From: an uncultured Clostridia bacterium
GTDB lineage: Bacteria; Bacillota; Clostridia; TANB77; CAG-508
Assembly: GCA_934122385.1 (NCBI GenBank)
Contig: CAKOWP010000003.1
Span: 1-48,582 of the forward strand
Length of the DNA: 48,582 nt
Direction: 5' to 3'
The translations under genes were made by a program, and so were the position numbers. Numbering within the stretch: the stretch's first letter is position 1; each line of letters starts with the position of its first letter. The notes beneath the pieces were generated by a model that saw only the letters and a list, made by a program, of their open reading frames with translations, was not told the origin of the DNA and ran no database searches. Below are positions 39,544 through 46,748 of the stretch, piece by piece.

Positions 39544-40023
39544 ATGAAAGAACAAGTTGAAAATGAAATGAAATTAGAATTTTTAAATAAAGGAGCAAAT
39601 GAAGCATTTGCAAGAATAACAGTTGCGGCATTTGCATCACAACTAGACCCGACTATTGAAGAATTAGCAGACATAAAAACAGCTGTATCGGAAGCGGTTA
39701 CTAATTGTATAATTCATGCGTACGAAAACAGACAAGGAATAATAAAAATAAATGCACAATTAAAGGGCGATGAAATAATAATTCAAATTTCAGACAATGG
39801 TAAAGGAATAGAAAATGTAGATGTAGCAAAAGAACCATTATACACAACAAAGCCAAATTTAGAAAGGTCAGGAATGGGATTCACAATAATGGAAAGCTTT
39901 ATGGACACTATGAAAGTTGAATCAATTGTTGGATTAGGTACAAAAGTCACATTAACAAAAACAATAAAAAAACAAGATGAGGAAATTGATGAAAGTCAGT
40001 TAACAGCTATAACAAAAGAATAA
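39544..40023 (+). CDS. spoIIAB: Anti-sigma F factor SpoIIAB
   Basis: A 159-residue GHKL-fold kinase and anti-sigma factor that holds sigma F inactive and phosphorylates SpoIIAA. The N-box is DIKTAVSEAVTNCIIHAYEN, the G1 box ISDNGKGIENVD, the G2 box RSGMGFTIMESFMD, and VGLGTKVTLTKTI closes the fold. The N-terminal sequence NEMKLEFLNKGANEAFARI is typical. Slightly longer than usual owing to a Glu/Asp-rich C-terminal tail. A GAAAGGAAAA site precedes the ATG. Confidence 0.96.
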   Translation: MKEQVENEMKLEFLNKGANEAFARITVAAFASQLDPTIEELADIKTAVSEAVTNCIIHAYENRQGIIKINAQLKGDEIIIQISDNGKGIENVDVAKEPLYTTKPNLERSGMGFTIMESFMDTMKVESIVGLGTKVTLTKTIKKQDEEIDESQLTAITKE

Positions 40024-40042
40024 AATAGAGGTAAGTGTACAT

Positions 40043-40771
40043 ATGTATGAAAATAATATAAATTCAATAAAAAGAGCCCAAGAAGGTGACAAGTTTGAAA
40101 TGGACAGACTTATTAGAGAAAATAATGGGCTCATTTGGAGTATAGTAAAAAGATTTATGAACAGAGGATATGAAGTAGAAGATTTATATCAAATTGGATG
40201 TATAGGATTTATCAAATCAATAAAAAGATTTGATACAAATTTTGAAGTAAAGCTATCAACATATTCAGTACCATACATATTAGGAGAAATAAAAAGATTT
40301 ATAAGAGATGACGGACCTATTAAAGTTAGTAGAAGTATAAAAGAATTGAACACAAAAATAAATGAATTAAAAAGGCATTATTTATTAAATGGAAAAGAAA
40401 TTACTTTAGAACAAATTTGTAAGGAATTAAAGATACAAAAAGAAGATGCTATAATTGCAATGGAATCAACAAATGCAGTTGAATCAATGGATGCAGCAGC
40501 AAATGCTGAAAATAAAGATGGCAAACAAATGACGGTGTTTGATAAAATATCAACAGGAAAAAATGAAGAAGAAATGATTACAAATAGAATGGTTATAAAT
40601 CAATTGATAAATGAATTGCAGGATAGAGATAAAGAAATTATTTTGCTAAGATTTTTTAAAGAAAAAACTCAGACTGAGGTTGCAAAAATTCTTGGGATTA
40701 GTCAGGTGCAAGTTTCTAGAATTGAAAGAAAAGTGTTGAATGAAATGAAATCAAAATTGACATCTGCATAA
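40043..40771 (+). CDS. sigF: RNA polymerase sigma-F factor
   Basis: A 242-residue sporulation sigma factor directing early forespore transcription. Region 2 shows DRLIRENNGLIWSIVKRFMN and EDLYQIGCIGFIKSIKRFD with FEVKLSTYSVPYILGEIKRF. Region 3 has KVSRSIKELNTKINEL. Region 4 has LQDRDKEIILLRFFKEKTQTEVAKILGISQVQVSRIERKVL, named by its ends. The GISQVQVSR helix contacts the -35. A GAGGTAAG site precedes the ATG. Position after spoIIAB separates it from the similar sigma G. Confidence 0.95.
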   Translation: MYENNINSIKRAQEGDKFEMDRLIRENNGLIWSIVKRFMNRGYEVEDLYQIGCIGFIKSIKRFDTNFEVKLSTYSVPYILGEIKRFIRDDGPIKVSRSIKELNTKINELKRHYLLNGKEITLEQICKELKIQKEDAIIAMESTNAVESMDAAANAENKDGKQMTVFDKISTGKNEEEMITNRMVINQLINELQDRDKEIILLRFFKEKTQTEVAKILGISQVQVSRIERKVLNEMKSKLTSA

Positions 40772-40792
40772 ATTAAAAATGGAGTGATTATA

Positions 40793-41836
40793 TTGAAAAA
40801 AATTTTAATCTATTTGTTATCATTTATATTAATAATTTTTATAATTCCTGCACTTTTAACCAAACGAACAACATCAACAAGTTCAAAACAAGAAACAGAA
40901 AATCAATTACAGGTTAATAATCAAGAAGAACAGACAACTGAAAATCCAACAGAAACAAGTAATAAAAATACATATAATTATAACAAATATGGAACAATAT
41001 CATTACTACATAAAAAAACTGGAGAAGTTGAACAAGTGAATTTGGACGACTATTTGTGTAATGTTGTATCTGCAGAAATGCCAGCAACATTTGAACTAGA
41101 GGCATTAAAGGCTCAAGCCATAGTTGCAAGAACATATACAATTTATAAAATATTAAATAAAAAACATGATAACGCAGATATATGTGATGACTCAACATGT
41201 TGCCAAGCATGGATTTCAAAAGAAGACAGGTTTGCAAGATGGGAAGAAAACCAAAGAGAAAGTAATTGGCAAAAAATATGCAATGCAGTAAATGATACAT
41301 CAGGAAAAATTATTACATATGAAAATAAACCAATTGATGCATTTTTTCATTCAAATAGTGGTGGAATAACAGAAGTCCCTGTAAATGTATGGGGAGGCAC
41401 AGGATATCCATATTTACAAAGTGTTGAAACATCAGGAGAAGATGCATATACTCAATATTCTTCTGAAGTTGTATTATCACAAGAAGATTTGCTAAATAAG
41501 TTAAAGGAAAAATATGCGGATATTTCAATAGATTTTGCAAATAGTGAAGATATTAAAATTTTAGAATATACAGAAAGTACAAGAGTGAAAACAGTAAAGT
41601 TTGGAAATCACGAGATTTCTGGTGTTGAGGCAAGGACATTATTTGGATTGAAATCTACAAATTTTGATATAACGAGAGATGGTGATAATATTAAATTTTC
41701 TGTTAAAGGTTACGGACATGGTGTTGGAATGAGTCAAACTGGTGCTGATAGTATGGCAAAACAGGGAAGTAGTGCTGAGGATATTATTAAGCATTTTTAT
41801 ACTGGAGTTGTAATTACTGAAGTTAATAAATTGTAG
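40793..41836 (+). CDS. spoIID: Stage II sporulation protein D
   Basis: A 347-residue membrane-anchored lytic transglycosylase needed for engulfment. One N-terminal helix (KILIYLLSFILIIFIIPALL) and a polar linker lead to the SpoIID domain. It contains VSAEMPATFELEALKAQAIVARTY, whose glutamate in AEMP is the catalytic residue, then CDDSTCCQAW (zinc-type cysteines), FFHSNSGGITE and GYGHGVGMSQTGADSMAKQG. The start is the TTG at 40793, eight bases after GGAG; a GTG at 40784 overlaps that site. Directly downstream of sigF and followed by spoIIQ, its functional partner in engulfment. Confidence 0.94.
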   Translation: MKKILIYLLSFILIIFIIPALLTKRTTSTSSKQETENQLQVNNQEEQTTENPTETSNKNTYNYNKYGTISLLHKKTGEVEQVNLDDYLCNVVSAEMPATFELEALKAQAIVARTYTIYKILNKKHDNADICDDSTCCQAWISKEDRFARWEENQRESNWQKICNAVNDTSGKIITYENKPIDAFFHSNSGGITEVPVNVWGGTGYPYLQSVETSGEDAYTQYSSEVVLSQEDLLNKLKEKYADISIDFANSEDIKILEYTESTRVKTVKFGNHEISGVEARTLFGLKSTNFDITRDGDNIKFSVKGYGHGVGMSQTGADSMAKQGSSAEDIIKHFYTGVVITEVNKL

Positions 41837-41850
41837 GTAATATGTTATTG

Positions 41851-41934
41851 ATGGTGTAATAGTGTTCCTTGCTCCAATCACATTCAAAACTTATAACATC
41901 ATAGAACCTTTCTTAAGGAACACCATTACACTAT
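41851..41934. mobile_element. Remnant hairpin element C1
   Basis: GGTGTAATAGTGTTCCTT and AAGGAACACCATTACACT pair around an insert that begins GCTCCAATCACATTCAAAA. That insert matches the right inner arm of element A2 (GCTCCAATCACATTCGAAAA). The left half is gone, suggesting a deletion derivative. Confidence 0.6.
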
Positions 41935-41967
41935 AAAAATATTAATGCACAAAAGCAGAATTATAAT

Positions 41968-41996
41968 GTATATTTTTATAAAATCCGGAAATAATT
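41968..41996 (+). promoter_or_regulatory. Possible sigma-F promoter of the spoIIQ-like gene
   Basis: GTATA, a 14-bp spacer and GGAAATAATT resemble the sigma-F pattern (GYATA, about 15 bp, GGnnAnAnTR) with one mismatch. SpoIIQ is a sigma-F target in Bacillus. It ends 31 bases before the start codon. Confidence 0.4.
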
Positions 41997-42027
41997 GTAA
42001 TATAAACAAATATTTAAGGAGGATTTT

Positions 42028-42861
42028 ATGAGAAGAAATATTAGAAAAAATAACAAAGATGAAATGAGTATGAGAATAATAAAGTATTCTACAATAGCTG
42101 TTGCAATACTTACAGTAATAGTATTTGTAGTATTAATTTACAGTAAAAAATTAAATGACACTGTAAAAGAAGGAACTTTAACAGGAGAACAATTATCAAG
42201 TATATTAAATAACACATCAAATCAAACAGAAAATACAGAAAGCGCAAGTTCAGAAATTGGAAAAAGTGTAAATGAGATGGCTAATGAATTAAATGCAAAT
42301 AATGCAGTAACAAATAGTTCAAATTCAAATGCAAATGCAACTACTAATAAAAGTACAAAATCAAATAATGTTTTATCAACAAATCAAATAAATAGTAACA
42401 AAATGACTGAATCAAATAGTAAAACAGAAGAAAAGGCTGAAACTAAAAATGTTGAACTAAATTTTGCAAAACCTGTTGAGGGAGATATTGTAAGAGATTT
42501 TGCTGTTGATAGTTTGGTATATTCAGATACTTTACAAGAATGGACAACACATACAGGAATTGATATAAAAGCAGATAAAACAACAGTTGTAAAATCAGCA
42601 GAAGCGGGAATTGTTAAAACTATAAAAAATGACCCCAGATATGGTTTAACAGTAATTGTAGAACATGAGAATGGATTTCAAACAGTATATTCAAATTTGT
42701 TGACATCAGAATTTGTTGTTGAAGGAGAAAAAGTAGAAAAGGGTCAATCACTTGGAACAGTTGGAAATACAGCAGCTTTTGAAATTGCAGATGAACCACA
42801 TCTTCATTTTGAAGTTTTAAAAGATTCAGTTCAAGTTGATCCAAATATATATTTAAAATAG
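42028..42861 (+). CDS. spoIIQ: SpoIIQ-like M23 peptidase
   Basis: A 277-residue forespore membrane protein: a basic N-terminus, one membrane helix (about 20-38), a long Asn/Ser/Thr-rich linker (about 60-140) and a LytM/M23 domain. The zinc ligands are intact (H175 and D179 in THTGIDI; H258 and H260 in HLHFEV), so it should be an active endopeptidase, as in other Clostridia and unlike the inactive Bacillus SpoIIQ. SpoIIQ bridges the intermembrane space to SpoIIIAH and helps engulfment. The position after spoIID supports the assignment. Its TAG stop is completed by the first base of hairpin element B1. Confidence 0.87.
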   Translation: MRRNIRKNNKDEMSMRIIKYSTIAVAILTVIVFVVLIYSKKLNDTVKEGTLTGEQLSSILNNTSNQTENTESASSEIGKSVNEMANELNANNAVTNSSNSNANATTNKSTKSNNVLSTNQINSNKMTESNSKTEEKAETKNVELNFAKPVEGDIVRDFAVDSLVYSDTLQEWTTHTGIDIKADKTTVVKSAEAGIVKTIKNDPRYGLTVIVEHENGFQTVYSNLLTSEFVVEGEKVEKGQSLGTVGNTAAFEIADEPHLHFEVLKDSVQVDPNIYLK

Positions 42862-43092
42862 TTACAGTTCAGTAGGAAAATACCTGAAATACCTGTGAAT
42901 GATATTTTTCATATTTTCTCAGCTTCCCGACATACGTTAACAAATTCTAATGTAAATACTCTAACAATACCCGAAGGCAGGAACCTTTAGAGCATTTACT
43001 TAAGAATTTGTAATACTATTTTGGTCACATTCGAAATATATTCAAAATATCATTCACAGGTATTTCAGGGATTTTTCCTACTGAACTGTAAC
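42861..43092 (+). mobile_element. Long hairpin element B1 (MITE-like)
   Basis: A 232-bp element with paired ends GTTACAGTTCAGTAGGAAAA and TTTTTCCTACTGAACTGTAAC (last 20 bases considered). A long foldback runs through ACCTGTGAATGATATTTT / AAAATATCATTCACAGGT and the core AACAAATTCTAATGTAAAT. The tip is ACCCGAAGGCAGGAACC. It is nearly identical to B2. Flanks TTAAAATA (42853-42860) and TTAAAAAA (43093-43100) form an 8-bp direct repeat with one mismatch. Confidence 0.85.
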
Positions 43093-43096
43093 TTAA

Positions 43097-43131
43097 AAAA
43101 GTACCTATTATAAAAATAATAGGTACTTTTC
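43097..43131 (+). terminator. Terminator downstream of element B1
   Basis: AAAAGTACCTATTAT / ATAATAGGTACTTTT with a 5-base loop and T-run. Probably the original spoIIQ terminator, now separated from its gene by B1. Confidence 0.9.
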
Positions 43132-43160
43132 TTGATTTTTTCTCTTTTTTGAAGTATAAT
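43132..43160 (+). promoter_or_regulatory. Sigma-A-type promoter of alaS
   Basis: TTGATT, a 17-bp spacer and TATAAT, about 77 bases before the start. No T-box leader is present between it and alaS. Confidence 0.6.
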
Positions 43161-43236
43161 TTAAAACATAAAAAATAACAATTTAGAAAAAATTATAGAA
43201 GAATTATCTAAATTATAAGAAAGAGGGAAAAAATAA

Positions 43237-45000
43237 ATGAAGGCAATAGAGATAAGAAATAAATATCTAAACTTTTTTAAAGAACATGGACACGCTGTAA
43301 TACCATCAGCATCATTAATACCAGAAAATGACCCATCAGTACTATTCACAACAGCAGGAATGCAACCATTAGTACCATATTTATTAGGGGAAAAACATCC
43401 ATCAGGAACAAGACTTACAGACTACCAAAAATGTCTAAGAACAAATGACATAGAAGAGGTAGGAGACAACAGACACTTAACATATTTCGAAATGTTAGGA
43501 AACTGGTCATTAGGAGACTATTTCAAAGAAGAATCAATTCAAATGAGTTTTGATTTCTTAACAAAAGAATTACAAATTCCAGTAGAAAAATTATCTGTAA
43601 CAGTATTTGCAGGGGATGACGATTGCCCAAGGGACGAATTAGCAGCAGAATGCTGGAAAAAAGCAGGAATTTTAGATGGACATATTTATTATTATGGAAA
43701 AGACGACAACTGGTGGATAGCAGGAGAAGAAGGCCCATGTGGACCAGATACAGAAATGTTCTATGACACAGGAAAACCAGCATGTGGACCAGACTGTCAA
43801 CCTTCATGTGACTGTGGTAAATATGTTGAAATATGGAACAATGTATTTATGGAATATTTCAAAAGCAAAGATGGAAAATATTCAAAATTAGCTCAAAGAA
43901 ATGTTGATACAGGACTTGGACTAGAAAGAATGACAATGTTATTACAAGGAAAAGAAACACCATTTGATACAGAATTATTCAAACCAGTAATGGACAAACT
44001 ATCAGAATTACAAAAAGTTGATAACATAGAAAGTAGAAGAATCATAGCAGAACACTTACGTTCAAGTATGATGGTAATTAGTGATGGTGGAAGACCAAGC
44101 AATGTTGATAGAGGATATATTTTAAGAAGATTAATTCGTAGAATGGTAAGGCATATGAATAAACTACAAATAAATCTTGATGAAATATCAACATTAATAG
44201 ATATCAATGTTGAAAACTTAAAAGAAATGTATCCAGACTTAGTAAAAAATCAAGAATTGATAAAAAATGTAATAATTGAAGAAAAAAATAAATTTGTAAA
44301 AACACTTGCACATGGTGAAAAAGAATTTGAAAAAGAAATGAATAAAGCTAAAGAACAAGGCAAAACTAAAATAGATGGAAAAGTAGTATTTAAATTATAT
44401 GATACATATGGATTCCCACCAGAAGTTACAAGTGAATTAGCAAAAGAAAACAATATGACTGTTGATATGAAAGAATTTGATGAACTATTTAAAGCACATC
44501 AAGAAAAATCAAGAATGGGTTCAGAACAAAAATTTAAAGGTGGACTAGCAGAACAAAATGACACAACAATCGCATATCATACTGCAACACATTTATTAAA
44601 TGCAGCACTTAAAGTAGTTTTAGGACCAGAAACACATCAAAGAGGTTCAAACATTACAGTAGACAGAATGAGATTTGACTTCAACTGTGACCACAAAATG
44701 ACAGACGAAGAAAAGAAACAAACAGAAGATTTAGTAAATAAATGGATTCAAGATGCAATACCAGTAACAGTAGAAGAAATGAAAAAAGAGGAAGCGGTTA
44801 AATCAGGAGCAGAATGTATGTTTATTGAAAAATATCCTGAAGTTGTAACTGTTTATACAATAGGAGATGTTTCAAAAGAACTATGTGGTGGACCTCATGT
44901 AAAAAATACAAGTGAACTTGGAAAATTTAAAATCAAAAAAGAAGAAGCAAGTTCAGCCGGAGTTAGAAGAATAAAAGCAATTTTGGAAAAAGGGATTTAG
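43237..45000 (+). CDS. alaS: Alanine-tRNA ligase, short form without C-terminal domain
   Basis: A 587-residue class II synthetase charging tRNA-Ala. The catalytic core shows NDPSVLFTTAGMQPLVPYLL, TFFEML-like TYFEMLGNWSLGDYFK and VDTGLGLERMTMLLQG. The tRNA-recognition region follows (GRPSNVDRGYILRRLIRRM). The editing domain has HTATH (H448, H452) and CGGPH (C550, H554), the metal-binding set that hydrolyses mischarged tRNA. Typical bacterial AlaS is about 870-880 residues; this one ends directly after the editing domain (AGVRRIKAILEKG), so the C-Ala/DHHA1 part is absent. A Cys-rich insert (CGPDCQPSCDCGK) lies near residue 190. The stop codon falls inside hairpin repeat R5. An AGAGGGAAA site precedes the ATG. 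Confidence 0.95.
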   Translation: MKAIEIRNKYLNFFKEHGHAVIPSASLIPENDPSVLFTTAGMQPLVPYLLGEKHPSGTRLTDYQKCLRTNDIEEVGDNRHLTYFEMLGNWSLGDYFKEESIQMSFDFLTKELQIPVEKLSVTVFAGDDDCPRDELAAECWKKAGILDGHIYYYGKDDNWWIAGEEGPCGPDTEMFYDTGKPACGPDCQPSCDCGKYVEIWNNVFMEYFKSKDGKYSKLAQRNVDTGLGLERMTMLLQGKETPFDTELFKPVMDKLSELQKVDNIESRRIIAEHLRSSMMVISDGGRPSNVDRGYILRRLIRRMVRHMNKLQINLDEISTLIDINVENLKEMYPDLVKNQELIKNVIIEEKNKFVKTLAHGEKEFEKEMNKAKEQGKTKIDGKVVFKLYDTYGFPPEVTSELAKENNMTVDMKEFDELFKAHQEKSRMGSEQKFKGGLAEQNDTTIAYHTATHLLNAALKVVLGPETHQRGSNITVDRMRFDFNCDHKMTDEEKKQTEDLVNKWIQDAIPVTVEEMKKEEAVKSGAECMFIEKYPEVVTVYTIGDVSKELCGGPHVKNTSELGKFKIKKEEASSAGVRRIKAILEKGI

Positions 45001-45130
45001 GGACGTTCCTGAAAATCCCTTTTTCAAGGGAATGGGGGACACTCCTTTAGATTGTAAAATGTTTTGAATTTTAAAAGGAATGTCCCTTTATCCCGATTTG
45101 AAGGGAATTTAAGGAACGTCCCTAAATCCC
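44991..45130. repeat. Hairpin repeat R5 overlapping the alaS stop
   Basis: Outer arms AGGGATTTAGGGACGTTCCT (44991-45010) and AAGGAACGTCCCTAAATCCC (45111-45130) pair. Inner arms GGGACACTCCTTTT-like and AAAAGGAATGTCCC pair as well. The last two alaS codons and the TAG stop are part of the left arm. Related in style (GGGAC motifs, position on a stop codon) to R1-R3 but different in sequence. Confidence 0.8.
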
Positions 45131-45154
45131 CTCCGAGAGAAAGGAAAGGTAAAA

Positions 45155-45499
45155 ATGGAAGATTGTTTATTTTGTAAAATAATAAAAGGTGAAATTCCTT
45201 CAACAAAAGTATATGAAGATGATGAAATATTGGCATTTAATGATATAAATCCAGCAGCGCCAATTCATATATTAGTAATTCCTAAAAAACATATAACTTC
45301 ATTAGCACATATGGAAAAAGAAGATGAAACAATTGTTGGAAAAATATATGGAGTTATAAATAAAATAGCAGATGAAAAAGGTTTTAAGGAAAGTGGATAT
45401 AGAGTTATTGTAAATTGTGGAAAAGATGCGGGACAAGAAGTTATGCATTTGCATTTTCATGTTTTAGCAGGTGCTAAATTTGGAGATAAGATAGTATAA
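45155..45499 (+). CDS. HIT family nucleotide phosphoramidase (HinT-like)
   Basis: A 114-residue histidine-triad protein that hydrolyses nucleoside phosphoramidates and related AMP conjugates. The N-terminal CLFCKIIKGEIPSTKVYEDD and the segment NPAAPIHILVIPKKHI are diagnostic. The active-site triad is HLHFHVLAG near residue 99. Length is typical of HinT. It follows alaS after the R5 hairpin. HinT enzymes can cleave aminoacyl-AMP, so the neighbourhood to a tRNA synthetase is suggestive but may be chance. A GAAAGGAAAGG site precedes the ATG. Confidence 0.95.
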   Translation: MEDCLFCKIIKGEIPSTKVYEDDEILAFNDINPAAPIHILVIPKKHITSLAHMEKEDETIVGKIYGVINKIADEKGFKESGYRVIVNCGKDAGQEVMHLHFHVLAGAKFGDKIV

Positions 45500-45636
45500 T
45501 TAATTAGGATATATAAAATTAATAAAGCATATAAAATTAATATTGAAATTAGGTATATTGGATATTAGTTTTATAACAGTTATTAGTACATCAGAAAACA
45601 AAAGTTAACATAAAAAAATAAAAATTTGTAAAAAAA

Positions 45637-45665
45637 TTGTAAAATGAACTTTTATATGTTATAAT
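45637..45665 (+). promoter_or_regulatory. Sigma-A-type promoter of the sortase gene
   Basis: TTGTAA, a 17-bp spacer and TATAAT, 34 bases before the start codon. Confidence 0.7.
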
Positions 45666-45699
45666 GTAATTAGAGTTTAAAAGTACGGAGGTAAAAGGT

Positions 45700-46374
45700 A
45701 TGTTTGAGAGTAAATATAGTAAAGTATTAACAGTAGTGTTAGTAATAGTAATTATAGCAATAGTTGCACTATTAGGATTTTTATCTTATGATTTTATAAA
45801 AAAATATAATACATCAAAACAAGCATCAGACTTTGTAGAAGAATATCAAGGAAATCTTACAACAAGTGACCAAGGAAATGATACAGTTCAAGAGAATGTT
45901 ACATTAGATGATGCAAATGAAGCACCAATAACAAGTACTAGCACAAGTGGAAATTCAGGAAAGAAAAAATATGAAGGATTTACAGTAGTTGGTACTATGA
46001 AAATTCCTGCAATAAATTTGGAATACCCAATTGTTCAAGAAGTATCAACAAAAGCTTTAGAGAAAGCTTTAATAGCATTGTATCCAAGTGGTGATAATTT
46101 AAATTTACCTGGTAATACAGTTGTTATCGGTCATAATTATAGAAATGGAATGTTTTTCTCTAATTTGAAAAAACTAACTAATGGAGCAAAAATATATGTA
46201 ACTGATTTTAGAGGTAAATCATTAACATATGAAGTTTATAATAAATTTGAGGCTTCTTCAACAGATACATCTTTCTATACTAGAGATACAAACGGGTTAG
46301 CCGAATTAACATTATCAACTTGTACAGATGCAAGTAATGATCAAAGAACAATAATTTTTGCTAAACAAATTTAA
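45700..46374 (+). CDS. Sortase, class uncertain
   Basis: A 224-residue membrane-anchored transpeptidase. An N-terminal helix (about 9-29) and polar linker lead to the sortase barrel from about residue 92. The catalytic residues are visible: H145 in VIGHNYRNGMFF, C208 in TLSTCTD and R216 in DQRTIIFA. The segment MKIPAINLEYPIVQ at the barrel start is a common sortase feature. Sortases attach LPxTG-type proteins to the wall or build pili; no substrate with a sorting signal is seen in this window. The sequence fits class B or D loosely. An ACGGAGG site precedes the ATG. Terminator and element B2 follow. Confidence 0.9.
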   Translation: MFESKYSKVLTVVLVIVIIAIVALLGFLSYDFIKKYNTSKQASDFVEEYQGNLTTSDQGNDTVQENVTLDDANEAPITSTSTSGNSGKKKYEGFTVVGTMKIPAINLEYPIVQEVSTKALEKALIALYPSGDNLNLPGNTVVIGHNYRNGMFFSNLKKLTNGAKIYVTDFRGKSLTYEVYNKFEASSTDTSFYTRDTNGLAELTLSTCTDASNDQRTIIFAKQI

Positions 46375-46384
46375 TTATATATAT

Positions 46385-46418
46385 AAAAGGGCTTACAAGA
46401 AATTGTAGGCTTTTTTCT
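46385..46418 (+). terminator. Terminator of the sortase gene
   Basis: GGGCTTACAA / TTGTAGGCTT with a GAAA-like loop and a run TTTTTTCT. Element B2 is inserted directly at the end of this T-run. Confidence 0.85.
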
Positions 46419-46652
46419 GTTACAGTTCAGTAAGGAAAATTCCTGAAATACCTGCGAATGATATTTTTCATATTTTCTCAGGTTCCCTACATGATGTTAA
46501 CAAATTCTAATGTAAATACTCTAACAATACCCGAAGGCAGGACCCTTTAGAGCATTTACTTAAGAATTTGTAACATTATTTTGGTCACATTCGAAATATA
46601 TTCAAAATATCATTCGCAGGTATTTCAGGGATTTTCCTTACTGAACTGTAAC
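46419..46652 (+). mobile_element. Long hairpin element B2 (MITE-like) with target duplication
   Basis: A 234-bp element nearly identical to B1: ends GTTACAGTTCAGTAAGGAAA and CCTTACTGAACTGTAAC pair, and the tip is ACCCGAAGGCAGGACCC. The flanks carry a perfect 8-bp direct repeat TTTTTTCT (46411-46418 and 46653-46660). A base difference in the left arm (GTAAGGAAAA versus GTAGGAAAA in B1) is matched in the right arm (TTTTCCTTAC), so pairing is kept. Confidence 0.88.
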
Positions 46653-46748
46653 TTTTTTCTTTATAAAATTTGCAGAATTTAAAAAAAATACTTTAAAAAA
46701 ACAAGAAAATGTTATACAATATACGAAAAGTAAAAAAAGGAGAAAGGT

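Noticed and set aside
43093..43236. T-box riboswitch in front of alaS
   Set aside because: No T-box sequence or specifier stem is visible; the hairpin at 43097-43131 is a plain terminator.
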